Below, piece after piece: positions 50,501-61,775 of a stretch of DNA of 64,000 nucleotides; the first letter of the stretch is position 1; every line of letters begins with the position of its first letter. The DNA comes from Baylisascaris procyonis. Taxonomy: Eukaryota > Nematoda > Chromadorea > Rhabditida > Ascarididae. The translations under genes were made by a program, and so were the position numbers. The stretch covers positions 682,001 to 746,000 of the forward strand of contig JAZARR010000079.1 in assembly GCA_037389465.1 (NCBI GenBank), written 5' to 3'. The notes beneath the pieces are model-generated. The model was given only the letters and a program-made list of their open reading frames with translations. It did not search any database and was not told the DNA's origin.

Positions 50501-53464
50501 GGACAGGCGACTATAAATTTCGAGCATTCATGGGGTGATGGCGTCGCCGTATTAAGACTCATGGAGGAATCGTTTCGTGATACCAACAAGAACCACTTTG
50601 TTGATCCGAAACAAAGAGTTGATACGACAGTCGATGTCAGCAAACACTGTCACCAAATCAGTTAGTTTCTTCTTGCTTTTAAACTTCAAATTTTCCGCTA
50701 TTTCACTGCTGATAATGCACCAATCTTCTTGCCAGTAGTGGTGTTTGCCGTTATTCATACCGACCGCTTTATTACATGCTCAGATATTTTATTATAATTG
50801 TTTTAATATTATTTTAGTTCACAATTGCAAATTAGCATATCCTTTGGGATTGTAAACTGCGCATCCAAGTAAATCGTTCCACAGGTAGAGAATCTTTTTT
50901 TTTTTTTTTTCTAATCTGCGTATCTTTCTTTAATACGGAGTTCATTTTATCACGTCGTCTCTGTTCTCTTTAAAAACTACTGAACTCGGCAAGCGTAATG
51001 CAATGCATTTGCATATAAAATATTTTCTTGTAAATTTTGTGTTTCTGTGTGTGGTTAAGTAAAGACAAATTCAGCCATCTGGTCCTACTTGTCCTAGGCG
51101 CACTTGGGGGGTTTATTTTGTTCTATACGGAATGTACTGATAAATCAATTGTTTACAGAGTTCACATTGACTGATTCGTTGAAGTCAGCGATCGCAGAAG
51201 CACAACGCAACCACTCGGTGTCAACATCGAGTCTTCAGTTCGGGACAGTCGAATACTTCGGTCTAAGCCGAGATTCGATCAGAAAGTCGAAACTATCGCC
51301 TGATTCCGTGATGCAATTGGCTATTCAGCTTGCATTCTATAGACTTTACAGGGACTTCGTGCCAACGTATGAATCATGCAGCACAGCAGCTTTTTTAAAG
51401 GTTTACTTAACGATTGTTTTGGGTGATGCTGCGGCATTGCGCGAGATGCATCTGCTCGAGAGTAGGGTACGTGACTCAGAAGGTGAGATGAGGGAAGTGA
51501 ATGTCGTAAAGTATGATCTGAGGCTAGTTTGTCTATGATATTTAAGATTTATAAAGCAGTTATGAGATTTGAAATAAAATTTGCTGAACTGTTCTTCGAT
51601 GATGCTGCGAAGTTTTTCTTAAGTACTAAGGAAATTTTATTTGATGTTAAGATGTTAACCAAAAAAAGAGATCTTTTAAAGGACTTTTGCGAATAGTTGG
51701 AGAATATTTCCCCAATACTGAATTTTTCAAATACCGTGATTTACACACGAGCAAAATTTAATAGCACAGTTCATAACGGTGGTCTTGTGTTGTAGGTTAT
51801 TTTTATTAAGTTTTCTGCTTGCTGCAAGTAATAGTTCACCTTAACCTCAATCGTAAATTGTGTCGGAGGTTATTCATTAGTGGATAGACATCGTTAAATA
51901 ACGACATTTATAGGGGCGAACGGAGTGTATGCGATCGGCAACAAAGGCTACTCACAATGCCGTATTGGCGATCGAGAAGAGTTCGACGACAGTCTCAAAG
52001 CAACTTCTCGTCGAGTGCTCTAATGTGCACAGCCAACTTGTGAAGGAGGCATCGATGGGTGAATAGATTTTCAGTTCTAATATCTCCGAATTTTTTTGGA
52101 ATTCGCAATTGATTTTTGCAGACAAATCAATTTTTATTTGAAAAAATCAATTATAATAACTTAGTTCGCTAATAGCAGGATGCATATATCTTTTTGCTTA
52201 CTTCGGATCGCTGAGCAGTCGTCGTTGTGATTGCAGGCCAAGGCTTTGATCGTCACCTGATGGGATTGCGAGTAACTGCAGAACGACTTGGACGTAAAAC
52301 ACCGGCATTATTTTCGGATCCCGATTACAAATACTTGAGCGAGTTTATCATATCGACCTCAACCCTTACTACAGATACGATTTGTTTGGGTGGATTTGGC
52401 CCGGTTGTTCGAGATGGTTTCGGGATCGGATATGTCGTCTCAAGCTCGAAACTTGGTGCTGTGATTTCCTCTTACAAGGTGTGTGCCCTTGTGCTGGTTT
52501 TTTTTAAACTTTTCTGTAGTGACCGGGGTACTGATTTGCTAACATCACATCTAGTCTACGAAGGTATTGAGAATATGTCTTTTTTGATAGCTCTGTATCT
52601 TTATTGATATAGAGAACTATCACTGTTTCGCTTAGATACTAGAAATTTAGGAATTTATTTATTGCGCTGTGTCGGGAGGGGGGTCACTGTCTAGTAATTG
52701 TTGAAGGATGTTCGGAGGGCATCGAAGCTCTAAAAATGTTAACCCATTCATGAGCGAAGTGTATTGTTGTTGTGGCAGCAATACGATTTGACAAAGCTTT
52801 AAGAATATGACACTGTACTTTATCTTAAAGCCATCTATTATGTATATCGAATTTTACCTGACGAATTTCTTTCGCATTAGTTTGACCAGCGGGACTTAAT
52901 ACCACTTCAAGGTAACGATGGAAATTGAAAGTCTATCCAGATATTTGCCTCCTCGACTTCTCCCGTCCACCACCCTCTCTCATCTCACAGATTCATCGAT
53001 TTGTAGAAATTACGAATCGTCCCCCTCCCTGCCTGTTCTATGCCAGGTGCTTCTTTCAGTTTTCTCAGTAAAATTCCACTCCTAAATAAATGCTTCACTC
53101 AGTCTGAAATATAGCGAAGTTTATGAAATGTAGGTCATATAAATAGGTCAGCACGATATCTTAGCAAAAAGGAATTAAGATGTTAGCTGGGGCGAAACAA
53201 GTGAAAATTTTTGCAGATTCCTTGAATAGGCATATAAAACATGCAGTAAATAGGTGAACCTCAATTTGAGCGTTGAAAATTGAGTGGCGTTTCGGAATTA
53301 CAAGTATCGGTGCTTCTTTCTTCGTTTCAGCTACTTCGATCCACAAATATCTTTCATTCATCTACTCTTTCGATTGTTTTCAGGATAAACGCAATGCCGA
53401 ATCATTTGCCATTTCGTTATTGGAGAGTTTGGATATTATAAAAGCAATTATGGTGAAGAACTGA
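41528..53464 (+). CDS. CPT2: Carnitine O-palmitoyltransferase 2, mitochondrial
   Basis: CPT2 works on the matrix side of the inner mitochondrial membrane. It turns imported acylcarnitines back into acyl-CoA for beta-oxidation. Thirteen phase-matched exons give about 653 residues (human 658). Exon 1 starts [14 protein letters not shown], a basic import signal ending in phase 2 at GTGAGC, which joins the exon carrying [18 protein letters not shown]. Other family landmarks are [32 protein letters not shown] and PLDMSQY. The catalytic His lies in [21 protein letters not shown] followed by GRTE is present, as are GQGFDRHL and the STSTL motif with [15 protein letters not shown] near the C-terminus. 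All catalytic motifs are intact. The junction before exon 4 is the only weak one. Confidence 0.95.
41602..41700. repeat. AT-rich TAA/TTA low-complexity stretch
   Basis: The first CPT2 intron begins with about 100 bp of degenerate ATTAATAATA-type repeats. No other function is visible. Confidence 0.6.
43240..43305 (+). repeat. Weak tRNA-like fragment in a CPT2 intron
   Basis: A B-box-like GGGTTTGATTC at 43287-43297 lies about 45 bases after a poor A-box match (TATAACAGTGACAAGCATC). Stems do not fold convincingly. It could be an old tRNA-derived repeat or chance. Confidence 0.2.
47535..47594 (+). repeat. Two perfect copies of a 30-bp tandem repeat
   Basis: The unit starts TCGAGAGAGATGGCAGCATT and ends CTTATTGAGG; it occurs at 47535-47564 and 47565-47594 without a mismatch. 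It lies in a CPT2 intron. Perfect identity points to a recent duplication or an assembly artefact. Confidence 0.9.
47965..48022 (+). repeat. T-rich TTTTA low-complexity run after a CPT2 exon
   Basis: Just downstream of the 5' splice site at 47948 the intron consists of about 55 bases of degenerate TTTTA/TTTA repeats. Confidence 0.8.
50016..50107. repeat. 92-bp palindrome: perfect 44-bp arms, 4-bp loop
   Basis: The left arm starts ACTTCTGGACCGCTACGG and the right arm ends CCGTAGCGGTCCAGAAGT. All 44 bases of each arm pair perfectly around GCAT. It lies in the CPT2 intron between 49370 and 50460. No obvious target-site duplication flanks it. Such perfect palindromes are unstable in genomes, so it is either very young or an assembly or cloning fold-back. 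Confidence 0.95.
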
Positions 53465-54084
53465 ACGAGTGAAACTTCCGTTGATTCGTTTGGGAAAGGC
53501 TATTGATTGTGGGAGGGGGGAGGGGAAGGAAGGAGGATGGGTCGGTGAATGGAAAGAAAGTTCATGGGCTTTGAGAAACTGTTGATTGTTGTCACTGGAC
53601 ATGGCCACTGTTCACCATAATTTTCTCGAAATTTTTTATCAAAAACTACACAAGATGTTGACTTTTTTATGGTTCATTTTTTCATGGTTTATTCAATGGC
53701 TTATAGTTTCCTAAATGCGATGGTTATTTCCCAAAGAAGGATTGATTCTTTTCCACGGTTGTGTATGTTGCTATTTTGCTGTTTATTGGCATAGAGCCGT
53801 TAAGTTAAATACTTTCAATATTTGAGTTGGATTTTGTTCACTTCGTTATTGCATATCCTTTGCATCTTTCATCCCGAGATTGACGAATAATGATGAATCA
53901 TTTGTTGCGTTGATGTCACTTCGAGAATACTTTCATCTCACATTCCTTGTTTCATCAGCCTTTCTTTGTTGCTTTCATCGTTGATTATGCTGAAGGTATC
54001 AAAGGTATCATATTGTCTGTGATGCATTACCCTTTGAGAGTGTTTCCTCTACTTTGTATATGTTTAGATATTTCAGATAATGCT

Positions 54085-54136
54085 GTCATTTCATTGAAAT
54101 CAGCACTTCATTGTCATTTCATTGAAATCAGCACTT
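54085..54136 (+). repeat. Two copies of a 28-bp tandem repeat
   Basis: The unit GTCATTTCATTGAAATCAGC, continuing with ACTTCATT, starts at 54085 and again at 54113. The second copy matches for 24 bases. Confidence 0.85.
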
Positions 54137-55747
54137 TCCGTTCAAACATCTCACGGATATTGTGCACACTTCTTCTTGTTCACTAACTTGCAAACCCTCG
54201 ATAATAAGTCTTCGTTACAATGCAAGCCCATTCGATGATCTACATTCCCCTTTCCCAGAAAAGTTGGAAACTTTTATAGGCATTTTTTCAAAGCCTAGTT
54301 GAAATGAGTCGTTAACCACAATACTTCATTGGTCCTTCATATAATTCCATTGAGTTACATTGATCGTATCGGATGTTATTTCGAAACTGTAGAAATCGGT
54401 TGTATGCCGTCTGAGAGAGAGTCTATGCTTGTCAATAAATCCTCCTTCATACTGTACCTTTGGAAGACGAAATAGTCGTCCTATCAGTAAAACCTCAATG
54501 ACCGCTTATCTGGTTGTAAGGTTCAGAAGTGATTCCTCCTTTCGGACATGAGATTACCCTTTGCTTGGGGAGCGATGACCTCCTTATTGGGACCATGTTT
54601 GTGGATTTCTGTTCTCGAGGGAATCTTATTCGGCGTTATATCATGTTCGAAGTTGCTTCGTTCAATGACCTGCCTTATATCAATAAGATGTTTTATAAAT
54701 TAATATTATATTTTGAGTTTCACTTTCTGTTTTACCTGCCATCTATTATTTGTCTGCCGAAAATTTGATAAATGCTGATAGTGTTTGACAGGAATGTTGC
54801 AATTTTTGAATGAAAGTTTCATTTATGACCATTGTGCTGATTGCTCTGCGTTACCAATCGATATTTTATATTTGATAATGTGTAATTCATTGTGGATGTA
54901 GTGGGAAGTCATCTACAAAGATTCGTCGTTATCACGAATACTTGGGCTCAACATTGTTGCTTTTCTTGGCACGCAGAAGGTGAGGAAAACGAGTGTAAAG
55001 GTATCCTATTATAGACAGATGCTTCATATGACGTCAATGCAGTGCACCCCTGATCGAGAATGTAAGACAACGGCTGTCAGAAATTAATCATAGGGGGTAC
55101 TGAAATGTATTTTTATGCATTTTGGAAGAGGCTAAATCGAAATGAATATTTCGAGAGGACTTTATGAGGATTTAAGCGCATTCTTGGTCCTCTTAAGCAT
55201 TATCTGTTTGCTTAGTGGGCGATGTGTGAACGATTGGCTGGGTGAGTTATATTTAAAAGAATTTCAACAGGAATTTCTGTTGATTCGTAGTTTCTGCAGA
55301 GACATACAAATGCAGCGATGTTTAGGCAACGGCTGCCAAATGACCACTGCCTGTAAAAATTATCGACTCCATTATTGCAGCATTGGTGGTCCATATTGTT
55401 AGGGGATGAATTTATATCTAGCTGCACCTTGCTATTAGGTAGAAGGTGTTATGCGATGTGAGGGAAGTTACCGATGTATTTGTTGCAAAAACTTCTAACG
55501 ATCATATGCTCACTATGCAAGGAGGGTGGATTTTTAGTGACTGACTTTTATGGATATTCGTTTATGGGAGGTGGAAGGGGAGGGAAGGACGGGTCGGATG
55601 TGTCGAACAGGGACGTTGGATTTACTTTTTTCTGAACCTTTCAGAGCCAACAGCTTTTGTGAACTGCATTCGTTTCTCTCAAATATTTGAAAAAATCCAT
55701 TGGATCATGTTTATTCCAAGTATTAAGTTTCTCCGGAAATATTTTAG

Positions 55748-55758
55748 GTAAATCCACA
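55748..55758 (+). promoter_or_regulatory. Probable trans-splice acceptor and 11-nt leader of NDUFAF3
   Basis: ATTTTAG ends at 55747 and the ATG is at 55759. A strong acceptor this close to the start, with no coding exon found upstream, is typical of nematode spliced-leader addition. Confidence 0.45.
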
Positions 55759-57713
55759 ATGTCGCGCTTGCGTCCGACATTATTACGGCGTTGTGCCCGG
55801 CGGTGGTTCAGTTCACAAGACTCCAGTCGCAATGATACGGGTGTTCTTACCGACTACCACATCACACCCATGGGTGCGTCTCATTCCTTTCCTTTTGCTT
55901 CAGGCGCTTCCAACTTGAGGTGGCTAAATCTGCCGAAAGTTAATCGTAGCCAACGGTTTTCAAGTCTTGCCAACGCACGACCCATGTACGGTATACGGTT
56001 AGCAGTTTATGTTGAAGCCAGCATTGGTCTATTAAACGGTAGTCCGTATTTGATAACCAGTAGATGTGTTGTCCGATGATAGACACGAGATTGCGACCTT
56101 CCGCGCTGAAGGCGCTTCACTACTGCACAATTGCGGATATCCAACTGACCAGCATTTTTCGCTAGGGTTTCATCATTTCTACTGTGCACATAATGCAACG
56201 GTGGTGTAAACGGTGGCGGTGAATGAGATTGTGCGCACTGGGTTAGTGGTAGAGCACGTACCAGGAAAACGGAAGGTTACAGGTTCGAAAGCATCTGTCG
56301 ACAATGTTTTCATCGTTCATCGAACAGACTTGAAATCGAATGCTGCATAGCTGTAGAGTTGCCGCTCTTGTAGTGCAATGCGAATGTAGGGTTGCCATCG
56401 AAATTTTCGTTAGCTAAAGAATACATATTCCCAATGAGGTGATCCATATCGTCATGTTAGTATTTTTCTTCCAATAAACTCCCTTCTCATCAGTCCTCCC
56501 CTACTCGCATATAACTGTTCGTTTGTGAGAGCCCTCAAGATTTCGCTTGTATCATTTGAGCTCATAAACTGCATCGCATCGCTCAGTTTTGGTTGTTATC
56601 TCGAATAATTGTTGCACTCATTTTTAATCGTTATTCTTATCCTAACAATGTCTTCTTTTGTTCTATGACGGCTCTTTTATATTTGCAGTAGGGGGGGGGG
56701 GCAGTGGTGCTGATATTAGCTGTAAAGATGGATTTTGGTTACAGGTTTCACTTCTAATTGGAAGAAACAACTTTTAGGTGACAGTGATCTGAGCCCTCGG
56801 AGTCGCATCTCGTTGCTTTCAAAGGAGATGCTCGAAAGTAAGCAGATGGGTATTCGTGGTCTAAGTCGTATGGGCTTTCGTATGATCAACGGTGATTTCC
56901 TTTACGGTCCGATTGCGGTCTTCCCCAAAGCGGTCCTTTCGTGGCGTGTATTAACGCCTGCGGATATAAATGAGCAATCAATCGAATTCTTTACATTACT
57001 AGAACCGAAGCTTGATGTGTTGATCGTGGGTCCTGGAGATCAGAAGAACGTCGATGCAGTGAGAAGAAGGATAACACCGATTCTCAACAAACATAAGATC
57101 GGACTTGAAATTATGAATACGGTGGGCAGTGTTTTTGCTCTTTTATTAAGGGCCGTTAGGATTGCTCTACGGTTATTGTTTCAGTACAGTTTTCTCTAAT
57201 CGCACTGATAAATGATGAAAACAATGCAAGAAACAGGGAGCAGTCAAAACGTAAAAGGTAAATTAAGTGTTAAGGTAAGTCATATATAAATGATTATGGT
57301 GTTCAAATTGCATCAACTTTGTTGGACTCTGCATGCTAAAAGCATTGTTATATGGTTTTTGTGCTTTACAGGAAGAAGCAGTGGCAACATTCAACTTCCT
57401 CAACGCTGAATGCCGTTATGTGGCAGCAGCGTTGTATCCACCTGATGACATGGTCATAACTGATGCGGAATATGGAAGGGCACTGAATTTGATTAAGAAT
57501 TGGGATGAACTCGACGAGAATCCTTTATTGGTGGGCATCGACTCGACGTTAAGTCGGACTCGAGACGTCATCAGAAAACTTTGGGATGGACGAGAAACCC
57601 GCAGCATCGAAAATATGTTAAGTGCTGAAGAGAGAGAATATATTAAGGACAAAGCCGACAACAAATTCATTAAAAATCAACCTTCTGCCAGTAAACTAAT
57701 CAAAGATAAGTAA
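55759..57713 (+). CDS. NDUFAF3: NADH dehydrogenase complex I assembly factor 3 (NDUFAF3)
   Basis: NDUFAF3 is a mitochondrial matrix-side protein that helps build the early Q-module of respiratory complex I. Exons: 55759-55873, 56778-57121 and 57372-57713, all phase-matched (about 266 residues). The start MSRLRPTLLRRCARRWFSS is a basic import signal. The core is the DUF498/Mth938-like fold: RSRISLLSKEML, GFRMINGDFLYGPIAVFP, FTLLEPKLDVLIVGPGDQ, then EEAVATFNFLNAECRYVAAAL, all with clear human counterparts. Unlike the human protein, which ends about 20 residues after ATFNFL, this one carries about 80 further charged residues. The end of exon 1 is chosen at a GTGCGT site; two later phase-1 sites (55988, 56040) are possible. 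Exon 2 could also start at 56745, adding 11 residues in frame. Confidence 0.9.
56232..56300 (+). repeat. tRNA-derived fragment in the first NDUFAF3 intron
   Basis: A near-perfect A box, TGGGTTAGTGGTAGAGCA (56239-56256), is followed at normal spacing by a B-box-like GGTTCGAAAGC (56282-56292). The T stem and acceptor stem do not pair, so it is not a functional tRNA. It may keep an internal RNA polymerase III promoter and may be the head of a SINE. Confidence 0.45.
56691..56701. repeat. G11 homopolymer run
   Basis: Eleven G lie about 45-75 bp before the two candidate acceptors of NDUFAF3 exon 2. Confidence 0.95.
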
Positions 57714-60700
57714 CTCACTAAAAGAGGAGGAACGGTTTGCACTTTGTTGGATGGGATTTTGATATTGTTTTACCTATCTGACCCATCCTTCTTACTACTG
57801 TTCGTCTTCGAAACCCTCTTCATTCACTCAAATTGTAACGTTATTGAAAAGTTAGAGAGCTGCTTCATCAGTTCAGTCGCATCGTTATGGCGACAGTGAA
57901 GTAGAAGAGACAGTAAGGGGGGGGGGGGGTGGGGAGGGGGAAGAGGAGTGATAAATGAAGAGGACCAAATTTCCTCAAAGTGCACCTCGACACTGATGAA
58001 GTTGAAGGAGTAGTGTTTTAGGAGAAGTAAAGTTGGCACCATGTATCAGTATGTAGGAGTTGAAGACGAAAATGTGGAGAAACCCTAACCTACTGTTTGA
58101 TTTTGCTGTTCGAGCAGTCATAATTCTGCGAGTTGTTGGAGGATCATGTGAGTAATGCCGGGGATTACGGCACTGAACCTTAAGATCGAATTTGCTCTAC
58201 TTGTTTCTCAATGACTGTACAGTTTGTTCGTTTTTTTTTTGGGGGGGGGGGACTGGAATCTGTCTCTATAATATTTATGCCTAGATAATGGAACGTTCAT
58301 CCAGTATAGTGCGGGGTCCATGTTTCCCAAGTAATACACTCTGGAAAGCAGTTCACTGACTTTTTCGTCCGGGACTCCGCTTCAGCAAATTACTTTCCAG
58401 CAGCCTTCCCCGCTGTTGAACCCTACAACATTACCCTCACTGTTATTTAATAACCTCAACGTCATAATCATACAAATTGTTATACCTATTTTTGCATTGT
58501 CCTACCTATCTTGGGACCTCTCAAGATTTTTCAGGTCTCTTGACATTTTGCACTCGAACCCACCCTGTGCAACTCGAATACATTTAATTAGGATTTCTGT
58601 TCATCAGAACCTTTGTACCTCAGTCAAAGAGTTTCCTTCAGATTGTCTCTCTTCTCTCTTCTTCCTTCACTGAGAATGAAGTGCACAGTATGCTCATCCA
58701 TTTTAAGGTTCTCTCTAAGTATTGTTGACGGCCGATCAAAGCGCTGATTTATGCGCACTTTCAGTTTGAACCTAGTCGGTGCGAGATGAGCCATTTGAGT
58801 GTGGAAAAATTGGAACGGCTGTTAAATTTGTGCGTAGCGTGGGACGGCCTTTTGCGCCACTTTGCTTTTGTTGATGTGACGAATGGCCTTTGCTGGCACT
58901 AATGATTGAGTGAGTCGAATACAACGTTATCTTACCTGGATCTTGTGAATATTGGGCTATTAGAGAAATAATCTCTGTTCGAAAACTCTTGCTATTTATG
59001 AGGTTTTATCATTTTTGTGGTGTAACTATGCTAATGAGAGTGGCCATATCCTGGTTACGCTATATCTATGCACACTTGTTTATGCGAATACAACTAAGGC
59101 TTTATGCCAGTCTTATTTGAAAGACTTGGCGTCGATTACATCGAACCTTGAAAATTGTTTTGTTTTATTGGACTTCAGCGCAATATATACGTAATTGCAC
59201 GAGTATATGGTGTACCTTCTTATTTTTGGGATTTTGCCCAAAGCGAGCCCCCCCCCCCCTGTCGATTGACTTTGCAGGTCCTTTCAGCCATCTCCCATCT
59301 GTTCCTTCCCCCTTCCCCCACAAATACGAAAAATTCTCTCAGAGGAATTTTTTATTGCACTGGGGCCCCATCCTACAATATGTAAATTGTTGTGTAGTCA
59401 TTGTTTTGTAATGTATGTAGACTATGTGATGTGCAGTTGTTGATTGGGGTGCATTGTGGTTGTAAAGCTGTAAAGTTTGCTGGTAAAGTAATGAGTGAAT
59501 CCAGGTGCAGTTGTATTATTTGGTTTATCTCGCTTTCGAGCACCTCTCGGTGTTTTGTTTTTTTATTTATTTCAAATTTTATACATTAATACTGCCTTCT
59601 TCGATTTCGGTGCTTTTGTTCAAATTGGATCCGTTGTTTTATGCGAAAATCCACTGACCCCCTCACCTATAAACGATAGAAGGGAAGCAACCTCTCCCCC
59701 TCCCCCAACTTCACCTCAAACTGCTCGTTTTTTCAGTATACGGATGAGTAAAACTTGATGGGAAGAAGAAGCATTTCATCCGATCAGAGACGCCCATTTG
59801 CGTTATTTAACTCATAATTAGTCGCATGAATTAACTTACTTGTCGTTTTCATAGACTAGATTGAGAATAGATAACGATGGGTCTCACCTAATTATCGGAA
59901 TATTCGGAGAATGTACCCATATTAAAAAGAAGTGGGGAGTGGGATGTTGGAATGGTGCTAAGGAAGCGGCTGTGTGTGGATGTGTTTCGGCCATCAGTGA
60001 CGTTATCTAGGACAGTTGTGCTGGCAGCATTTGTTTTGAGTCTCTTCTTCACCGCAACCAAAAAATGGATTTTTCTTCGTGCAATTGGACCTCACAAATT
60101 GCGAAAATTGAATATTTTAAATATTTTATTCAGCGCACCAAATTCAAAATGGGCGACTCATTCGACTGATCAAACAGTGAAGATAGCCATAGAGTGAAAA
60201 TTGAGTAAAGGCAAGGGAGATGAAGGAATTTGAAATTTGACTGTCCACCCAAATCGTCCACTTTAATTGTTCAAAAAATTTAACACTTTCTGAATCTGTA
60301 TTTTTAGCAGCAGTTAGACAACACGTATCCTGTCATTATACTTCTAAGAACTCTCGTCATTTCCCATTGCCAGAGGCAAACTTTCGCAGTCGAAGTTTAG
60401 ATTAATATCCTAAGGATAGGGTGTGCATGGAGGACATGATGATGTTCTTGAGTTCCCCATCATGAACCCGGTTGGACGAGTTCACGGCCGATTTGGAATT
60501 TAGGGTAGTTGCACCATATGCAGTAGCCATGATCTGCAGTTGACACATGGCCTCGGGCGAGGGGATTCCTTCTCTCTTTTCCTTAACCTTTTTTCGGATA
60601 TGGCGTTGGCACATCCACCTTGTCATCTAAACCAGAAGAGTGCTTCGAATTCTGGGGTTTTGAGTGGTTTGATGAGTGGAATAGAGGTAAGATGGGTTTA

Positions 60701-61775
60701 GCGACGAGGTTACGTCAAAAATTCAGTTTCCTTCCAGCAAATTATTGAGACTTTATCCTCCTTCATCAATAAGCCAATGAAGGAATCGTTGTTTTGTTGA
60801 TCGTAGGTGAATGGATCACACTTTCCTCGGCAGGTAGAAGGTGTAAAGCTCTGTAAATAGAAAAGAGAGTGCCTTTTATATGAAATAGTTGTCGCCTTAA
60901 CTAGGGCTCGTTAGTTATGATGAGAATTAACCACGGCAGCCGTTCTGCCTTCCGTTTTTCGGGAAAAGAAAAGATGCCCAAACTGAAGGTAGAGATGAGC
61001 TTTTTTAACGTCTGCTTTTTCGTTCCACTGCACTGGGGAGAGGGAACGGTGCGAATTCTGTTATTTTCAGTATAAAGTTTGCAGTAGTTCATTGAATGTT
61101 TTGGCTACTTATGAGTCGTTTTTAATAGAAAGTATTGCTGACAAAGAAGGGCAAGAGAAACAAAGGTGTACTAGAGGCATATTCCAGGAATTCAAATGCG
61201 GATGGCATAAAAGTAAGGAGGCTATAGTTTGGGAAGTAATTCCTAAATTTTTTAATTAGGACTTATTAACTTTCGATCCTCGTAATGTTGATTGTTGCTT
61301 TTGGATGCAGTCTAATTCCAATTAAGATTTCGACTGGAACCGAGTTTAGTCATAAATTTTCGATAACATTTCCTCGTTTCATTGCTTCATTGTATGATAT
61401 TGAGTCTTATATTATTCACTTCATGGGGAGTTTGTAATACGAGTGCTTATTTGCCGAATAGAACGTCGCCACTACAAGCAACTGTTCCCATGAGGTTACT
61501 TGGGCGTTTCTCTAATACAAGTGATCACTGATGTGCGGAAAGAGAGGAGGTGTTATTACTACTGTATCTTAACATCACAAACACTAGAAAAAGAATAACT
61601 TAACAGATAGAAGAACGAGTCAGCAGATGGAGAATGAAGTTGAATGAGAATGCGGCTAAAATATTTCTCTCTTTGTTTACTCACAATACTGTTCCAGATT
61701 ATTATCCGGTTTGGCAATGATCCTGAAAGCATCGGGGAAATATTGATTTTTTTCAGTGAGATCCTCAGCACGTAA
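57714..61775. other. Intergenic stretch between NDUFAF3 and the PRMT9-like gene
   Basis: No gene is recognisable in about 4 kb. It is notable for three long homopolymer runs: G13 (57917-57929), T10G11 (58231-58251) and C12 (59248-59259). Proline- and serine-rich short ORFs at 58.4 and 59.1-59.7 kb come from these runs and pyrimidine stretches. A 74-codon minus-strand ORF (60402-60626) has no family features. Confidence 0.5.
61757..61775 (+). promoter_or_regulatory. Probable trans-splice acceptor and 19-nt leader of the PRMT9-like gene
   Basis: TTTTTTTCAG ends at 61756 and the ATG is at 61776. This is a very strong nematode-type acceptor with no coding sequence found before it. Confidence 0.5.

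Larger units (their letters stand above)
41528..53464 (+). other. CPT2: Exon map of the CPT2 gene
   Basis: Exons: 41528-41586, 42426-42545, 43061-43152, 45206-45369, 47039-47172, 47745-47947, 48239-48366, 49218-49369, 50461-50660, 51159-51400, 51914-52058, 52237-52478, 53384-53464 (stop). The start at 45206 uses GTGTCAG and is chosen to keep phase; homology would extend the exon about ten codons upstream, where no AG exists. An acceptor-like CAATTAG ends at 41522, five bases before the ATG. The largest introns are 43153-45205 and 45370-47038. Confidence 0.88.
53465..55758. other. Intergenic stretch between CPT2 and NDUFAF3
   Basis: No gene is recognisable in these 2.3 kb. The first 300 bp after the CPT2 stop hold a G-rich stretch (about 53510-53540) but no AATAAA. 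A 28-bp tandem duplication lies at 54085. Small ORFs at 54529 and 55142 have no family features. Confidence 0.5.

Noticed and set aside
58416..59758. Several + strand ORFs of 76-87 codons between NDUFAF3 and the PRMT9-like gene
   Set aside because: They overlap one another in different frames, are rich in Pro, Ser and Leu because of pyrimidine and C runs, and lack family motifs.
60402..60626. 74-codon minus-strand ORF
   Set aside because: Reasonable composition, but there are no recognisable motifs, exon neighbours or splice support.
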